The notes: generated by a model not told the origin, from the sequence alone. 64,000 nt of DNA from Cellvibrio sp. UBA7661 (GCA_002483365.1 DLHT01000006.1:493524-557523); one strand, 5' to 3'. Numbered from the stretch's first letter, positions 52,358 through 61,917 are shown. Translations and numbers: made by a program.

Positions 52358-52895
52358 ATGCACCTCTGGGGCTAAGTCATTATTGTTTGAGGAGACATCC
52401 GCCCTGTGAGCTTGCCGATACACTGCACGGCTTATTGTTATTCACTGTTATCAAAAAACAGCTCACTTATGATGACCCGAGTCAACAGAATCCTCCTTCT
52501 TTCGGGGAAGTGTCGTCCCAGTTTAAAACGCCCTGTAACGTGGCATCAAAATCTTCGTCCAAATCATCAATTGAAAACAATAAGTCAATAAAATCAAATA
52601 GATATAAAAGTTACTCCCGGTAACATCCACACCTCAAATTTGTCCAATCCCAACGCACACTTACACCTTTGCAGGCGTTGGGACAGCCGTTTTTGGCTGG
52701 GATATTGGCTGGGATAGCGTTGACATGCAGGAGTCAAAAAAAGGCACCCTGAGGTGCCGAAGGAGTGTGGAAGTAAAACAGATCAACAAGGGTTGGAACG
52801 GAACACACTAAAACTACAAACTAACAGAGACAACAAAGTGAACAATCGAACAACAGGGCGGAACAGAACAACAGATAACTTAATGAACTTTCAAC
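52358..52895. promoter_or_regulatory. Intergenic region upstream of the GH81 gene
   Basis: About 540 bases with no convincing gene. It contains the GH81 5' region, an AT-rich stretch around 52560-52620, a CCCAACGC/GCGTTGGG inverted repeat (52649-52656 with 52675-52682) that could be an operator, and the CBS-gene terminator at 52736-52758. Confidence 0.45.
52736..52758 (-). terminator. Intrinsic terminator of the CBS-domain gene
   Basis: GGCACC (52743-52748) pairs with GGTGCC (52753-52758) across CTGA; the A-run at 52736-52742 becomes a T-run on the minus strand. It is about 140 bases after the CBS gene stop codon. Confidence 0.8.
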
Positions 52896-53462
52896 TTAAT
52901 GTACTTTTACAGCAGTGAAAATATCGATAAAGGTAAGCTCTTTTTCGATTTCCACCGGTGTGTGCAAACGGCGCGCAATCTCGCGCGATGACACAATCCC
53001 GCGAATATGGTGTGCATCTTTATCTACCACCAACAGGTACTCCTGATGGCTCTTCTTCATGGTGGATACCACATCGGCAACCGTCGCTTGCTGCAACTGG
53101 CTATAGTCAATGGCGCGGATGTTGGCGCGCGCATGCATCAAATCGCGTACCAGCAACTCATCGCGTTTGACATGCAATGCCATTTGTCTGAGCAAGAGGT
53201 TGTGGTCTGCCAGATCATCCTGGCTGATCACCCCGATAAACTCTTTATTATCATCAACCACCAGCTTGGTTTTCACATCTTCTGCCAACATCACCTCCAG
53301 AGCTTCAGATGCTTCCAGACGGCTGTCCAGCATGTGGGGCTTATGGCTGCGGAAATCGGTAAAAATGGCTAATGCTGATGTATGTGCATCCACATCGGTA
53401 AATTCTTCCGGTTGAACCAGATGATCGTTAGCGGCTAGCGAAAATACACTCAAATTCTTCAT
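52896..53462 (-). CDS. CBS-domain protein
   Basis: It is a 188-residue cytosolic protein with two CBS repeats: one around residues 46-92 (MLDSRLEASEALEVMLAE, then LVVDDNKEFIGVISQDDL) and one around 105-170 (VRDLMHARANIRAIDYSQLQ in outline, then YLLVVDKDAHHIRGIVSSREIARRL). CBS pairs bind adenosyl ligands and regulate partners. Its partner is unknown. The ATG at 53462 follows GGGG by 6 bases; the frame is open to 53546 but lacks a better site. Confidence 0.85.
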   Translation of the reverse strand: MKNLSVFSLAANDHLVQPEEFTDVDAHTSALAIFTDFRSHKPHMLDSRLEASEALEVMLAEDVKTKLVVDDNKEFIGVISQDDLADHNLLLRQMALHVKRDELLVRDLMHARANIRAIDYSQLQQATVADVVSTMKKSHQEYLLVVDKDAHHIRGIVSSREIARRLHTPVEIEKELTFIDIFTAVKVH

Positions 53463-53816
53463 AACAAACCCCATGACAATGATTATGATCCAGGGAGAAG
53501 AGATGACGTGCACCATCGGAAAATCTAACGCGATCTCTTCGCTCACTCTGTAAGATCAACATAGGCTCGACACGGGCGGATTAAAACCCATCAAAACCGG
53601 CTTTTACGCCTGATTTACTGCTTGTTTACGGCCGGTTTACTCGCGGTTTACGACTGATTTACGCGCAACCTCAAACACGTAAATTTTTCGTTTAATCACC
53701 ATAGCTTCACTGGGTTGGAGGCAATCTTGGCCGAACCCTGCCATTGCGCAGCGTTGACGGCTATAATCGCCGCCATTTTGTTACTTCTTCGATCACTTTT
53801 CTTAACTGAGTCTGCC
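53463..53816. promoter_or_regulatory. Divergent promoter region with phased TTTAC array
   Basis: The 354-base gap between the divergent CBS and glyQ genes contains six TTTAC pentamers at 11-base steps (53603-53662), preceded by AAAAC motifs at 53583 and 53593. The rest shows no gene. Confidence 0.6.
53603..53662 (+). repeat. Six TTTAC motifs at exact 11-bp spacing
   Basis: TTTAC starts at 53603, 53614, 53625, 53636, 53647 and 53658. The intervening six bases differ, so only the pentamer is conserved while the spacing stays at one helical turn. Such phasing suggests a bent-DNA or multi-site protein-binding region upstream of glyQS. Confidence 0.8.
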
Positions 53817-54773
53817 ATGTCTGACAAACGCTATGACGTAAGCACTTTCCAGGGGCTGATCCTCGCCCTGCAAGATTATTGGGCGCGCCAAGGCTGCGTA
53901 ATTCTGCAACCGCTCGACCTTGAAGTCGGCGCCGGCACCTTTCACCCCGCCACCTTCCTGCGCGCGATAGGCCCGGAGACCTGGAACACCGCCTACGTCC
54001 AGCCCTGCCGCCGCCCGAAAGACGGCCGCTACGGTGAAAACCCCAACCGCCTGCAGCACTACTATCAATTCCAGGTGGCGATGAAACCCTCGCCCGCCAA
54101 CATTCAGGATTTGTATTTAGGCTCGCTGCGCGAAATGGGAATCGACACCAACGTGCATGACATCCGCTTTGTGGAAGACAACTGGGAATCGCCCACCCTC
54201 GGCGCCTGGGGCCTGGGTTGGGAAGTCTGGTTGAACGGTATGGAAGTCACCCAGTTCACTTACTTCCAACAAGTTGGCGGCCTTGAGTGCTTCCCAGTCA
54301 CTGGCGAAATCACCTACGGTATCGAGCGTATCGCTATGTACTTGCAGGGCGTGGATTCGATTTTTGATCTGGTGTGGACGATCAACCCCAACGGCGACAA
54401 GGTTACCTACGGCGATGTGTTCCACCAAAACGAAGTGGAGCAATCCACCTACAACTTTGAAGAAGCCGATACCGCATTCTTGTTCAGCAATTTCGATTTC
54501 TACGAAAAAGAAAGCCAGCGTTTGATGGAAAAAAATCTGCCGCTGCCCGCCTATGAAATGGTGATGAAGGCCTCACACGCCTTTAACTTGCTGGATGCGC
54601 GCCACGCGATTTCTGTGACCGAGCGTCAGCGTTTTATTTTGCGCGTGCGCACACTATCGCGCGCCGTTGCCCAAGCCTATTACGATAGCCGCAAAGCCCT
54701 CGGCTTCCCATTAGCGCCTGAAGCTTTAAGAGCTGAAATGCTTGCCGCTAGCTCTGCTGAGGAGAATAAATAA
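53817..54773 (+). CDS. glyQ: Glycyl-tRNA synthetase alpha subunit
   Basis: It is the catalytic alpha chain of the bacterial alpha2beta2 class II glycyl-tRNA synthetase, 318 residues. Motif 2-like and glycine-site segments include FQGLILALQDYWARQGC, TFHPATFLRAIGPE, YVQPCRRPKDGRYGENPNR and QQVGGLECFPVTGEITYG. The frame is open upstream to 53715, but the ATG at 53817 gives the conserved MSDKRYDVSTFQG start. It is joined to glyS by a one-base overlap (TAATG). Confidence 0.98.
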   Translation: MSDKRYDVSTFQGLILALQDYWARQGCVILQPLDLEVGAGTFHPATFLRAIGPETWNTAYVQPCRRPKDGRYGENPNRLQHYYQFQVAMKPSPANIQDLYLGSLREMGIDTNVHDIRFVEDNWESPTLGAWGLGWEVWLNGMEVTQFTYFQQVGGLECFPVTGEITYGIERIAMYLQGVDSIFDLVWTINPNGDKVTYGDVFHQNEVEQSTYNFEEADTAFLFSNFDFYEKESQRLMEKNLPLPAYEMVMKASHAFNLLDARHAISVTERQRFILRVRTLSRAVAQAYYDSRKALGFPLAPEALRAEMLAASSAEENK

Positions 54774-56848
54774 TGTCTGCTGATTTTCTGGTTGAGTTGG
54801 GAACGGAAGAGTTACCACCCAAAAATTTAAAAAATTTAATGAATGCGTTTGTGGAAAGCATTCAAACAGATTTAACCGCGCTGGAATTATCCTTTGCTTC
54901 CGTAAAAGCCTATGCCGCACCGCGCCGTTTGGCTGTGTTGGTAGAAAACCTCGCGAGCGAAACACCATCCAAAGAATTGGTTGTCTGGGGGCCACCAGCA
55001 GCGATTGCCTTTAAAGATGGCGAACCCACCAAAGCTGCTCTCGCCTTTGCTGAAAAAAATGGCATTGCACCGAGTGAATTAAAAGCAGAGAGCGATGGCA
55101 AAGCCGAAAAACTGGTTGCACGTATTTCACAGCAAGGTCAAAAAACCACCGCGCTGTTGGAAAAAATCGTAAGCGATGCGCTGGCAAAATTACCTATCGC
55201 CAAACGTATGAAGTGGGGTTCAACCCGCGAAGAATTTGTACGCCCGGTGCACTGGTTAGTCATGCTGTTTGGCAGCGATGTAGTGAATGCGTCTGTACTC
55301 GGTTTAACCGCTGGTCGCACCACACGCGGCCATCGCTTCCATTACAACAACAACATCGAACTAGCCAAAGCCAGCGATTACGCCAGTGTCTTAAAAAATA
55401 CCGGTTATGTAGTGGCGGATTTTGCTGAACGCAGCGCGACTATCAACGCACAAGTCGAAGCTGAAGCGAAAAAAGTTGGCGGCGTTGCCGTGATTGATGC
55501 TGATCTTCTGGACGAAGTAACCGCTTTGGTTGAATGGCCAGTCGCACTTACGGGTAAATTTGAAGAGCGTTTCCTCTCGGTGCCTGCGGAAGCCTTGGTT
55601 GCCTCCATGAAAGAGCACCAAAAATATTTCCACGTGGTGGATGCCAACGGTAAGTTGAAAAACAACTTCATCACCGTAGCGAATATTGAAAGCAAAGACG
55701 CCGCGCAAATTATCAATGGCAACGAGCGTGTGATTCGCCCGCGTTTGTCTGACGCCGCTTTCTTTTTTGAAACCGATAAAAAAACCACGCTGGCTTCATT
55801 GCGCGAGCGTTTAAAAACGATTGTGTTCCAAGCGCAGCTCGGCACCATCTTTGATAAAACCGAACGTGTTGCTGGCCTCGCAAAACTAATCGCTGGCAAA
55901 TTAAATGCTGACGCTGCATCCGCCGAGCGCGCCGCGCAATTGTGCAAGTCTGACTTGGTCACCAATATGGTAGGCGAGTTTGACGATATGCAAGGCATCG
56001 CCGGTTATTACTACGCACTGAACGACGGCGAAAATGCCGAAGTCGCCGCGGCGATGAACGAGCAATATATGCCGCGTTTTGCGGGCGACCAATTGCCGCA
56101 AACGATCACTGGCACCATTATCGCGCTGGCGGATCGCTTGGATACCATCAGCGGTATTTTTGGTATCGGCCAACAGCCAACCGGTTCAAAAGATCCTTTT
56201 GCCTTGCGCCGTGCAAGCATCGCCGTGCTGCGTTTGCTGGTGGAAAAAAATCTCAGCCTCGATTTGCGCGAATTATTAACCTTCGCCAAAGCGCAGCATA
56301 AAAATTTAACCGTTGGCGATGAATTGGTAGAGCAGGTGCTTGGCTATATGCTCGACCGTTTCCGCGCCATGTTTGAAGATGCGCAAATTCCTGCCGAGGT
56401 TTTCCAATCGGTCACTGCAAAACAATTATCGCAACCGCTGGATATTAATCAGCGCGTACTAGCCGTAAATGAATTCAGCAAATTACCGCAAGCACAGGCA
56501 CTCGCTGCAGCTAACAAGCGTGTATCCAATATTCTTGCCAAACAAAATGCAGCGGTGAACACCGACGTGAATTCAGCATTGTTGCAAGAAGAGGCCGAGA
56601 AAAATCTGGCTGCTGCGATCACCGCCAAAGAAACGGTAGTTGCACCTTTGTTTGCCGCGCGTGAATACACCAAAGCCCTCGCCGCACTCGCCGATTTACA
56701 ACCCACTGTGGATGCGTTTTTTGACAGCGTAATGGTGATGTGTGATGACGCCGCGCTGCAACAAAATCGCTTGGCGTTGTTATCCAAACTGCGCGGTTTG
56801 TTTTTGGAAGTGGCGGATATTTCTTATTTGGTTCCGGCGAAAAATTAA
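54773..56848 (+). CDS. glyS: Glycyl-tRNA synthetase beta subunit
   Basis: It is the tRNA-binding and proofreading beta chain, 691 residues. Landmarks are LVELGTEELPPKNL at the N-terminus, RMKWGSTREEFVRPVHWLV, the HD-like ALADRLDTISGIF region, GSKDPFALRRASIAVLRLL and a C-terminal anticodon-binding domain ending VADISYLVPAKN. Its start overlaps the glyQ stop. A paired-hairpin repeat follows the stop codon. Confidence 0.98.
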   Translation: MSADFLVELGTEELPPKNLKNLMNAFVESIQTDLTALELSFASVKAYAAPRRLAVLVENLASETPSKELVVWGPPAAIAFKDGEPTKAALAFAEKNGIAPSELKAESDGKAEKLVARISQQGQKTTALLEKIVSDALAKLPIAKRMKWGSTREEFVRPVHWLVMLFGSDVVNASVLGLTAGRTTRGHRFHYNNNIELAKASDYASVLKNTGYVVADFAERSATINAQVEAEAKKVGGVAVIDADLLDEVTALVEWPVALTGKFEERFLSVPAEALVASMKEHQKYFHVVDANGKLKNNFITVANIESKDAAQIINGNERVIRPRLSDAAFFFETDKKTTLASLRERLKTIVFQAQLGTIFDKTERVAGLAKLIAGKLNADAASAERAAQLCKSDLVTNMVGEFDDMQGIAGYYYALNDGENAEVAAAMNEQYMPRFAGDQLPQTITGTIIALADRLDTISGIFGIGQQPTGSKDPFALRRASIAVLRLLVEKNLSLDLRELLTFAKAQHKNLTVGDELVEQVLGYMLDRFRAMFEDAQIPAEVFQSVTAKQLSQPLDINQRVLAVNEFSKLPQAQALAAANKRVSNILAKQNAAVNTDVNSALLQEEAEKNLAAAITAKETVVAPLFAAREYTKALAALADLQPTVDAFFDSVMVMCDDAALQQNRLALLSKLRGLFLEVADISYLVPAKN

Positions 56849-56858
56849 TTCAAAAACA

Positions 56859-56940
56859 AATCCCTCCCAACCCTCCCTTTTGCAAAGGGAGGGAGTAAAC
56901 CCCCTTTGCAAAAGGGGGTCGGCGCAGCCGAGGGGATTTA
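56859..56940. repeat. Paired-hairpin dispersed repeat, copy 3
   Basis: CCCTCCCTTT/AAAGGGAGGG (56871-56893) and CCCCCTTT/AAAGGGGG (from 56900) form two adjacent hairpins, followed by GGCGCAGCCGAGGGG. It is homologous to the pilU-ruvX copy and ends 13 bases before the gmhB start. Confidence 0.8.
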
Positions 56941-56953
56941 AATTGGAAACACC

Positions 56954-57541
56954 ATGAAACTAATCATTCTCGACCGCGACGGTGTAATTAATCACGACCG
57001 CGACGACTACGTAAAATCGGCGGACGAGTATCAACCGATTGATGGCAGCATTGAGGCTATTGCGCGCTTAAGCAAAGCGGGTTTTACAGTGGTGGTTGCC
57101 ACCAACCAGGCGGGTTTGGCCAAGGGTAAATTTGAGCTGGAAGACCTGGAAGCCATGCACGAAAAATTAACCGCACTGGTGGAAGAACAAGGCGGCGAAT
57201 TGGGCGGGATTTTTTATTGCCCCCATCACCCGGATGACAGCTGCAAATGCCGCAAACCCAAACCGGGCATGTTGGATGCCATTGAAGCCGAATTTAATAC
57301 CTCGGTGGAATCCAGTTATTTTATTGGCGACAGCCTGCGCGATTTACAAGCCGGCGTACAAAAAGGCTGCAAACCTGTGCTGGTAAAAACCGGCAAGGGC
57401 GAAACAACCCTGGCGCAATTAGCCGATGTGAGTTTGCAAACTGACAGCCCGCTAATCACCCAAGAACACGTAATGGTATTTGATAACCTGAGTGCAGCAA
57501 CCGATTTTATTCTTGCTGACACCCTAACCCAAAACCCCTAA
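56954..57541 (+). CDS. gmhB: D-glycero-beta-D-manno-heptose-1,7-bisphosphate 7-phosphatase
   Basis: It is a HAD-superfamily phosphatase of 195 residues in ADP-heptose (LPS inner core) synthesis. The nucleophile motif is LDRDGVINHD, motif II VVATNQAGLAKG, the zinc site CPHHPDDSCKCRKPKPGML and the C-terminal GDSLRDLQAGVQKGC. GGAAA precedes the ATG. plsC begins 11 bases after its stop, so the two are co-transcribed, a common arrangement after glyQS. Confidence 0.94.
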   Translation: MKLIILDRDGVINHDRDDYVKSADEYQPIDGSIEAIARLSKAGFTVVVATNQAGLAKGKFELEDLEAMHEKLTALVEEQGGELGGIFYCPHHPDDSCKCRKPKPGMLDAIEAEFNTSVESSYFIGDSLRDLQAGVQKGCKPVLVKTGKGETTLAQLADVSLQTDSPLITQEHVMVFDNLSAATDFILADTLTQNP

Positions 57542-57552
57542 CAGGAATTAAC

Positions 57553-58311
57553 GTGCTTAAACTTCGCAGTTTACTTTTTACTATTGGTTACAACGTTAGC
57601 AGCGTACTGATTGGTTTTATTGGCGTGATTATTTGGCCAATTTTTCCCTACGCCTGGCGCTGGCGCATAGTGACTTTGTGGAACCGTTTTGTGATGTTTT
57701 GGATTCGCGTGTGCTGCGGCGTGCGTTTTGAAATTACCGGCAACAAACATGCGGATAAATTTCCCTGCGTTGTGATGGCCAAACACCAAAGCACCTGGGA
57801 GACAATGTTCCTGCAATACTATTTTGGCCCGGTGAGCACCATCCTTAAAAAAGAATTATTTCGTATTCCTTTTTTTGGTTGGGGTTTGGCAAGTTTGCGC
57901 CCTATCGCTATCGACCGCAGCAACCCAATGCAGGCATTAAAAGACATTAAACGTATCGGCCTGCGCCGTTTGCAGCAAGGCAATAATTTATTGGTCTTCC
58001 CCGAAGGCACCCGCACCCCCGTGGGCCAAATCGGTAACTACGCGCGCAGCGGCGCCGATATTGCCATCAGCGCTGGTGTGCCGATCATTGCCGTCGCGCA
58101 CAACGCCGGGGAATGTTGGCCGCACAAACATTTTATTAAATACCCCGGCACTATTCGTGTAGTGATTAGCGAGCCATTTGAAACCGAAGGCAAAGACCGC
58201 AAGCAATTAACCGTAGATGTTAAAAATTGGATTGAAGGCGAAATTGCCAAAATGCCACCAGCACGGAAAGATGGCGTGCGTGTTCTTGCGCAGCCAGCGG
58301 CGGGCGAATAA
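57553..58311 (+). CDS. plsC: 1-acyl-sn-glycerol-3-phosphate acyltransferase
   Basis: It acylates lysophosphatidic acid to phosphatidic acid at the inner membrane. The 252-residue protein has an N-terminal membrane region, catalytic block AKHQSTWETMF (HX4E rather than HX4D, seen in related PlsC), LRPIAIDRSNPMQALKDI, and the acceptor motif LLVFPEGTRTPVG. It starts with GTG after AGGAA. A strong terminator is located about 70 bases downstream. Confidence 0.93.
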   Translation: MLKLRSLLFTIGYNVSSVLIGFIGVIIWPIFPYAWRWRIVTLWNRFVMFWIRVCCGVRFEITGNKHADKFPCVVMAKHQSTWETMFLQYYFGPVSTILKKELFRIPFFGWGLASLRPIAIDRSNPMQALKDIKRIGLRRLQQGNNLLVFPEGTRTPVGQIGNYARSGADIAISAGVPIIAVAHNAGECWPHKHFIKYPGTIRVVISEPFETEGKDRKQLTVDVKNWIEGEIAKMPPARKDGVRVLAQPAAGE

Positions 58312-58379
58312 AAAAATAATCCGTTGTTGTTCATAGGCTGGAAAAGCACAGCGCCTTCGACCATTGCACAAAAAATAAA

Positions 58380-58427
58380 AAAGCCCCGGTGCGCAACTAA
58401 ACTGTTGAACTGCACCGGGGCTTTTTT
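58380..58427 (+). terminator. Intrinsic terminator after plsC
   Basis: GCCCCGGTGC (58383-58392) pairs with GCACCGGGGC (58412-58421) with a 19-base loop, followed by TTTTTT. It closes the glyQS-gmhB-plsC unit. An A-run upstream would let it work in both directions. Confidence 0.88.
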
Positions 58428-58573
58428 ATTAATTTTGATTTGCTAAAAATTTCTTTATCGCCACTTAAATAGTGCGCTTGTAATTTCGAATCGCAAATTG
58501 TGATAGCTCATGACGCAAGAGCTGCGCTCACACGTTAACTGCTCTTACGTTAATAAAAAGGATCAACAAGAAC

Positions 58574-60295
58574 ATGAAAGAATCACTCAAAGGCCGTTTG
58601 TTTATGCTGTTGTTCGCACTGCCGTTTGCGGGCGTTGGCATCGGCTTTCTGCTGTTTGGGGTGATTCCCAACCTGTATGAATGGCAGCAGATGAAAAGCT
58701 GGCCGCAAGTCGAGGCGCGCTTGCTGGACGCAGGTTTACACACCAGCCGGGGCGATGACAGCGACACCTACAGAGCCTACGCGCGCTACACCTATCGCTA
58801 CCAAATGCAGGATTACACCAGCGAGCGGGTAGCGATTATGGGCGGCAGCGACAACATCGGCGATTTCCAGTCAGACCTCGCACGGCAATTGGAATTGGCG
58901 CACCGCATGGGGCAACCGGTGCCGGCGTGGGTTAATCCCAACGACCCGGGCGATGCCGTGCTCAACCGCGACCTGCGCTGGAGCCTGCTCGGTTTCAAGA
59001 TGATCTTTGTGCTGGTGTTTGGCGGCGTGGGTATAGGCTTGATGATCTTCACCCTCAAAGCCAAAGTCGGCGCAACCGACCACCCCGACAGCAGCAGCAA
59101 ACCCTGGCTTGCGCAGCAAGAATGGGCAAGCCCTGAAGTCACCTGCAATTCCAAAAGCAGCCTCTGGGTAATCTGGTTTTTTGCACTGATCTGGAACCTG
59201 ATTTCACTGCCTGCCACGCTGGCCGTTCCCGATGAATGGGCCGGAGGCAACAAGCTGATTTTGATCGCGTTAATATTTCCGCTGGCAGGGATTTACCTTC
59301 TCTACTGGGCGATCAATTCCACCCTCAGTTGGCGACGCTTCGGGCAATTGCGCCTGCAACTTGATCCCTACCCCGGCAGTATTGGCGGACAAGTCGGCGG
59401 TACGCTCAATATTCCCATCACCTACAATCCGCAACAGCGTTTCCCCGTCAATCTGCAGTGTGTGCGCCGCTACGTGACCGGAAGTGGCAAAAACCGCACT
59501 AGCCATGAATCGATTGTCTGGCAGAGCAACGGTCTCGCCCAAAGTAAGCCCGCGCCGGGTGGCGGCACCTCGCTGGATATTTGTTTTGATGTGCCCGCCA
59601 ATCTACCGGTTTCAGAAACCTATTCCGATGACTATCGCTTCTGGAGGTTGGAATTAAACGCCGATTTACCCGGCGTGGATTTGCATCGCCAATTTGAAAT
59701 TCCTGTTTTTGCCACTGGTGAAAAATCCCGTGCTGCATTACCGCTGAGTAGATCCCATCCACAATTGAACGACGAACGCGAAGCCAGCATCGAGGCCGTC
59801 GCTAATATCCAACAAATTCCCGGGGGCGTGCGCATGCACTACCCCATGCTGCACGGAGCCGGTAATAACCTTGTAGGTTTGGTGTGCGGATTATTTTTTG
59901 CTGGCGCAGGTGTGTTGATGCATTTTGAATCCGACGCCCCCGCCGTCATCGTCTGGGCATTTACGTTAATCGGCGGGCTCATCACCTTTATCTGCCTCAA
60001 ATGGCTATTCACCAGCTTGCATGTACAACTCGATCACAACGGTCTGATCAGCGAACGCTACTGGCTGGGAATGCCCATTGGCCGCGACCAAATCCCGCGC
60101 GCCGACATCCAAAAACTCTACATCGATGTCAGCTCACGCGGCCAAAGCGCAAAGGGTTACCTGGAGATGTGCAAAATTATCGCCCTCACTCACAGCGGTA
60201 AAAAAATTCCCGTCGCGATGAATTTAAAAGGCCGCGATACCGCGCAATTGGCGCTGGAGGCGATTGGGGGGTTGAGTGGGTATGGAGTTAAATAA
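58574..60295 (+). CDS. DUF3592 membrane protein
   Basis: It is a 573-residue protein. The N-terminal DUF3592 unit (TM near 8-30, then WPQVEARLLDAGLHTSRGDD and RYQMQDYTSERV) is followed by TMs near 140-160, 195-215 and 230-250, a long soluble beta-rich region, and two further TMs near 430-470 with a C-terminal domain. DUF3592 proteins are of unknown function. An AAAGGATC site precedes the ATG. The gene stands alone between the plsC terminator and the convergent hipA. Confidence 0.8.
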   Translation: MKESLKGRLFMLLFALPFAGVGIGFLLFGVIPNLYEWQQMKSWPQVEARLLDAGLHTSRGDDSDTYRAYARYTYRYQMQDYTSERVAIMGGSDNIGDFQSDLARQLELAHRMGQPVPAWVNPNDPGDAVLNRDLRWSLLGFKMIFVLVFGGVGIGLMIFTLKAKVGATDHPDSSSKPWLAQQEWASPEVTCNSKSSLWVIWFFALIWNLISLPATLAVPDEWAGGNKLILIALIFPLAGIYLLYWAINSTLSWRRFGQLRLQLDPYPGSIGGQVGGTLNIPITYNPQQRFPVNLQCVRRYVTGSGKNRTSHESIVWQSNGLAQSKPAPGGGTSLDICFDVPANLPVSETYSDDYRFWRLELNADLPGVDLHRQFEIPVFATGEKSRAALPLSRSHPQLNDEREASIEAVANIQQIPGGVRMHYPMLHGAGNNLVGLVCGLFFAGAGVLMHFESDAPAVIVWAFTLIGGLITFICLKWLFTSLHVQLDHNGLISERYWLGMPIGRDQIPRADIQKLYIDVSSRGQSAKGYLEMCKIIALTHSGKKIPVAMNLKGRDTAQLALEAIGGLSGYGVK

Positions 60296-60299
60296 ACAC

Positions 60300-61565
60300 T
60301 CAAATAATAATACGAAAATCTTTTTGCAAATTTTTCCAATGCGCCAATAATTTTGTTTTATGTGTGGGGATCATTGGCAACCCTTTTAACGCATCCGGCC
60401 AGAGTTCACGCGCACTGGCCATCACATCATCCAAATGGGGCTTGATCGCGCGCCAGGGAATATCGGCTTTTTCTGCCCAGTGTTGAAAATGCGTGTAGGT
60501 CACTTTGTACCATTCTTTGGTACCGCCGAGATTCAGGGCAAATTGGGTTTCGTTTTCAATATAAACATTTGTCGTCACCAGATCATAGGCGGGAGAAAGT
60601 TCTGGTGTTATTTTGTCGGGATAAAAAAGGCTCCAGTTTTTTAAATGCGCATCGCCATTGGCAAGCAGGATGTTGACCAATAAGCGCCGTGCAAATTGCT
60701 GCGCGTTAGCAAGCGCATCACCACTGTAGCGATAAATAATTTTTCCAATCTGCTCGTAATTGGCTGCACTGTATTTTTCATGAGGGTATTTCACCAATAC
60801 CTGCGCGAAGTCTTCCATATGCACACACCCGTCCGCATGACGATCAAACCGGCGAATGGCAAATGCATAGTCTTCATTGGGTAAATTAATGTGCGGCAAT
60901 TTATCCAACTGGCTCAAAGGCACCAATTTAATTTCTGGAATGCTAATGCCCACAAGTTCAGCCAAACGCATCGCGCTGTATTCATTTAACGGAACAAAAG
61001 GATGCTTGGTTGAAGGGGTTTTGATAATCCAATCGCCCAGATCACCACGAGTCGCCAACTGGTAGCGCCCCTCTTTTTCTTTCATGGAAAATTTCATTTG
61101 CACACCGGCAAGTGAAAAATGCTGCGCACCGCTAGTGTTGATCGCACTAACGGGTTTGGCATTTTTATAGTCACTGAAAATACCGGCAGGGATATTGTCT
61201 GGCTCCACCGGAGAAGCGACCAAAGCGCCGGGAAGGTCGTGCCCCAGATGGGCAAGCAACTCAAACTCATGATCAATATGGGTTTTCAGCCCCTGTGCCA
61301 ACAATTCGCGCAAAACGCCCTCAGGCAACAGATTAGAGAAAATCGGGTGTAAGCGCTGGTTTGTGAGCCAGGATTTATCCAGCACCTTATCGACGTTAGG
61401 AAATGCGGGATGGGTGATCAGGCTTAACGTCGGGCGATCAAGGTTCGCTTTGAAATTGGCATCGAACCTGAACAGGTTCCGCCCACTGCGAAAGCCCGCG
61501 AGGTAGCCGACTGGCACATCATGCAAGCTCAATTGCAGCACACGTACTTCATCGTTACTGCTCAT
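60300..61565 (-). CDS. hipA: HipA-family serine/threonine kinase toxin
   Basis: It is a 421-residue kinase of the HipBA toxin-antitoxin type; E. coli HipA phosphorylates glutamyl-tRNA synthetase and induces persistence. An N-terminal HipA subdomain (VPVGYLAGFRSG) precedes the kinase core: the flexible P-loop region TSGAQHFSLAGVQMKFS, the catalytic loop LANGDAHLKNWSLFY and the metal-binding SPAYDLVTT. It appears intact. Its ATG overlaps the hipB stop (ATGA). The target protein here is unknown. Confidence 0.93.
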   Translation of the reverse strand: MSSNDEVRVLQLSLHDVPVGYLAGFRSGRNLFRFDANFKANLDRPTLSLITHPAFPNVDKVLDKSWLTNQRLHPIFSNLLPEGVLRELLAQGLKTHIDHEFELLAHLGHDLPGALVASPVEPDNIPAGIFSDYKNAKPVSAINTSGAQHFSLAGVQMKFSMKEKEGRYQLATRGDLGDWIIKTPSTKHPFVPLNEYSAMRLAELVGISIPEIKLVPLSQLDKLPHINLPNEDYAFAIRRFDRHADGCVHMEDFAQVLVKYPHEKYSAANYEQIGKIIYRYSGDALANAQQFARRLLVNILLANGDAHLKNWSLFYPDKITPELSPAYDLVTTNVYIENETQFALNLGGTKEWYKVTYTHFQHWAEKADIPWRAIKPHLDDVMASARELWPDALKGLPMIPTHKTKLLAHWKNLQKDFRIII

Positions 61566-61876
61566 TCGTCATCCGCCAATAAGTCATCCCAGGGGTTATC
61601 CACCGTCATATTCGCTTCCTCTGAAACAGTTCTTTCAGTTGCAGAAGGCCCCCCCTCAAGCAGAGCTTTTACTGCCGATAGCTGCTCTTGGGGGATTAAC
61701 ATCACTTCCATTTTCAAGCCTTTGGCGAGCAGCTCCAGATTATCCAAACGAGGGTTCCCTTTGGATTCCAGCCGCTGGTATTGCTGGCGCGACATTCCAA
61801 TGCGCAACATCATTTCCGCCTGGGTTAGCCCAAGCTGCTGCCTCCGCTGCTTTATTTGTTCAAGGATTTTGCTCAT
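61562..61876 (-). CDS. hipB: HipB-like antitoxin, Xre-family repressor
   Basis: It is a 104-residue protein with an N-terminal Xre helix-turn-helix (RRQQLGLTQAEMMLRIGMSR then QYQRLESKGNPRLDNLELLAKGL) and an acidic disordered tail (NPWDDLLADDE) suited to binding HipA. It is the first gene of the hipBA pair and presumably represses its own promoter, which carries palindromic ATTGC/GCAAT sites upstream. Confidence 0.9.
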   Translation of the reverse strand: MSKILEQIKQRRQQLGLTQAEMMLRIGMSRQQYQRLESKGNPRLDNLELLAKGLKMEVMLIPQEQLSAVKALLEGGPSATERTVSEEANMTVDNPWDDLLADDE

Positions 61877-61902
61877 TTATAGGACACATTTACGTTGCTT
61901 AA

Positions 61903-61917
61903 ATTGCATATAGCAAT
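61903..61917. promoter_or_regulatory. Candidate hipBA operator
   Basis: ATTGC and GCAAT flank ATATA, 27 bases upstream of the hipB start. GTTGC and GCAAC half-sites occur nearby. HipB dimers bind such palindromes in E. coli; this assignment is by position and symmetry only. Confidence 0.4.

Noticed and set aside
53603..53662. TTTAC array as DnaA boxes or an origin
   Set aside because: The pentamer does not match TTATCCACA, and no dnaA, dnaN or gidA gene is near.
55405..55998. 197-codon minus-strand frame over glyS
   Set aside because: It is a mirror of the glyS coding sequence with Ser/Ala-rich low-complexity translation and no ribosome site.
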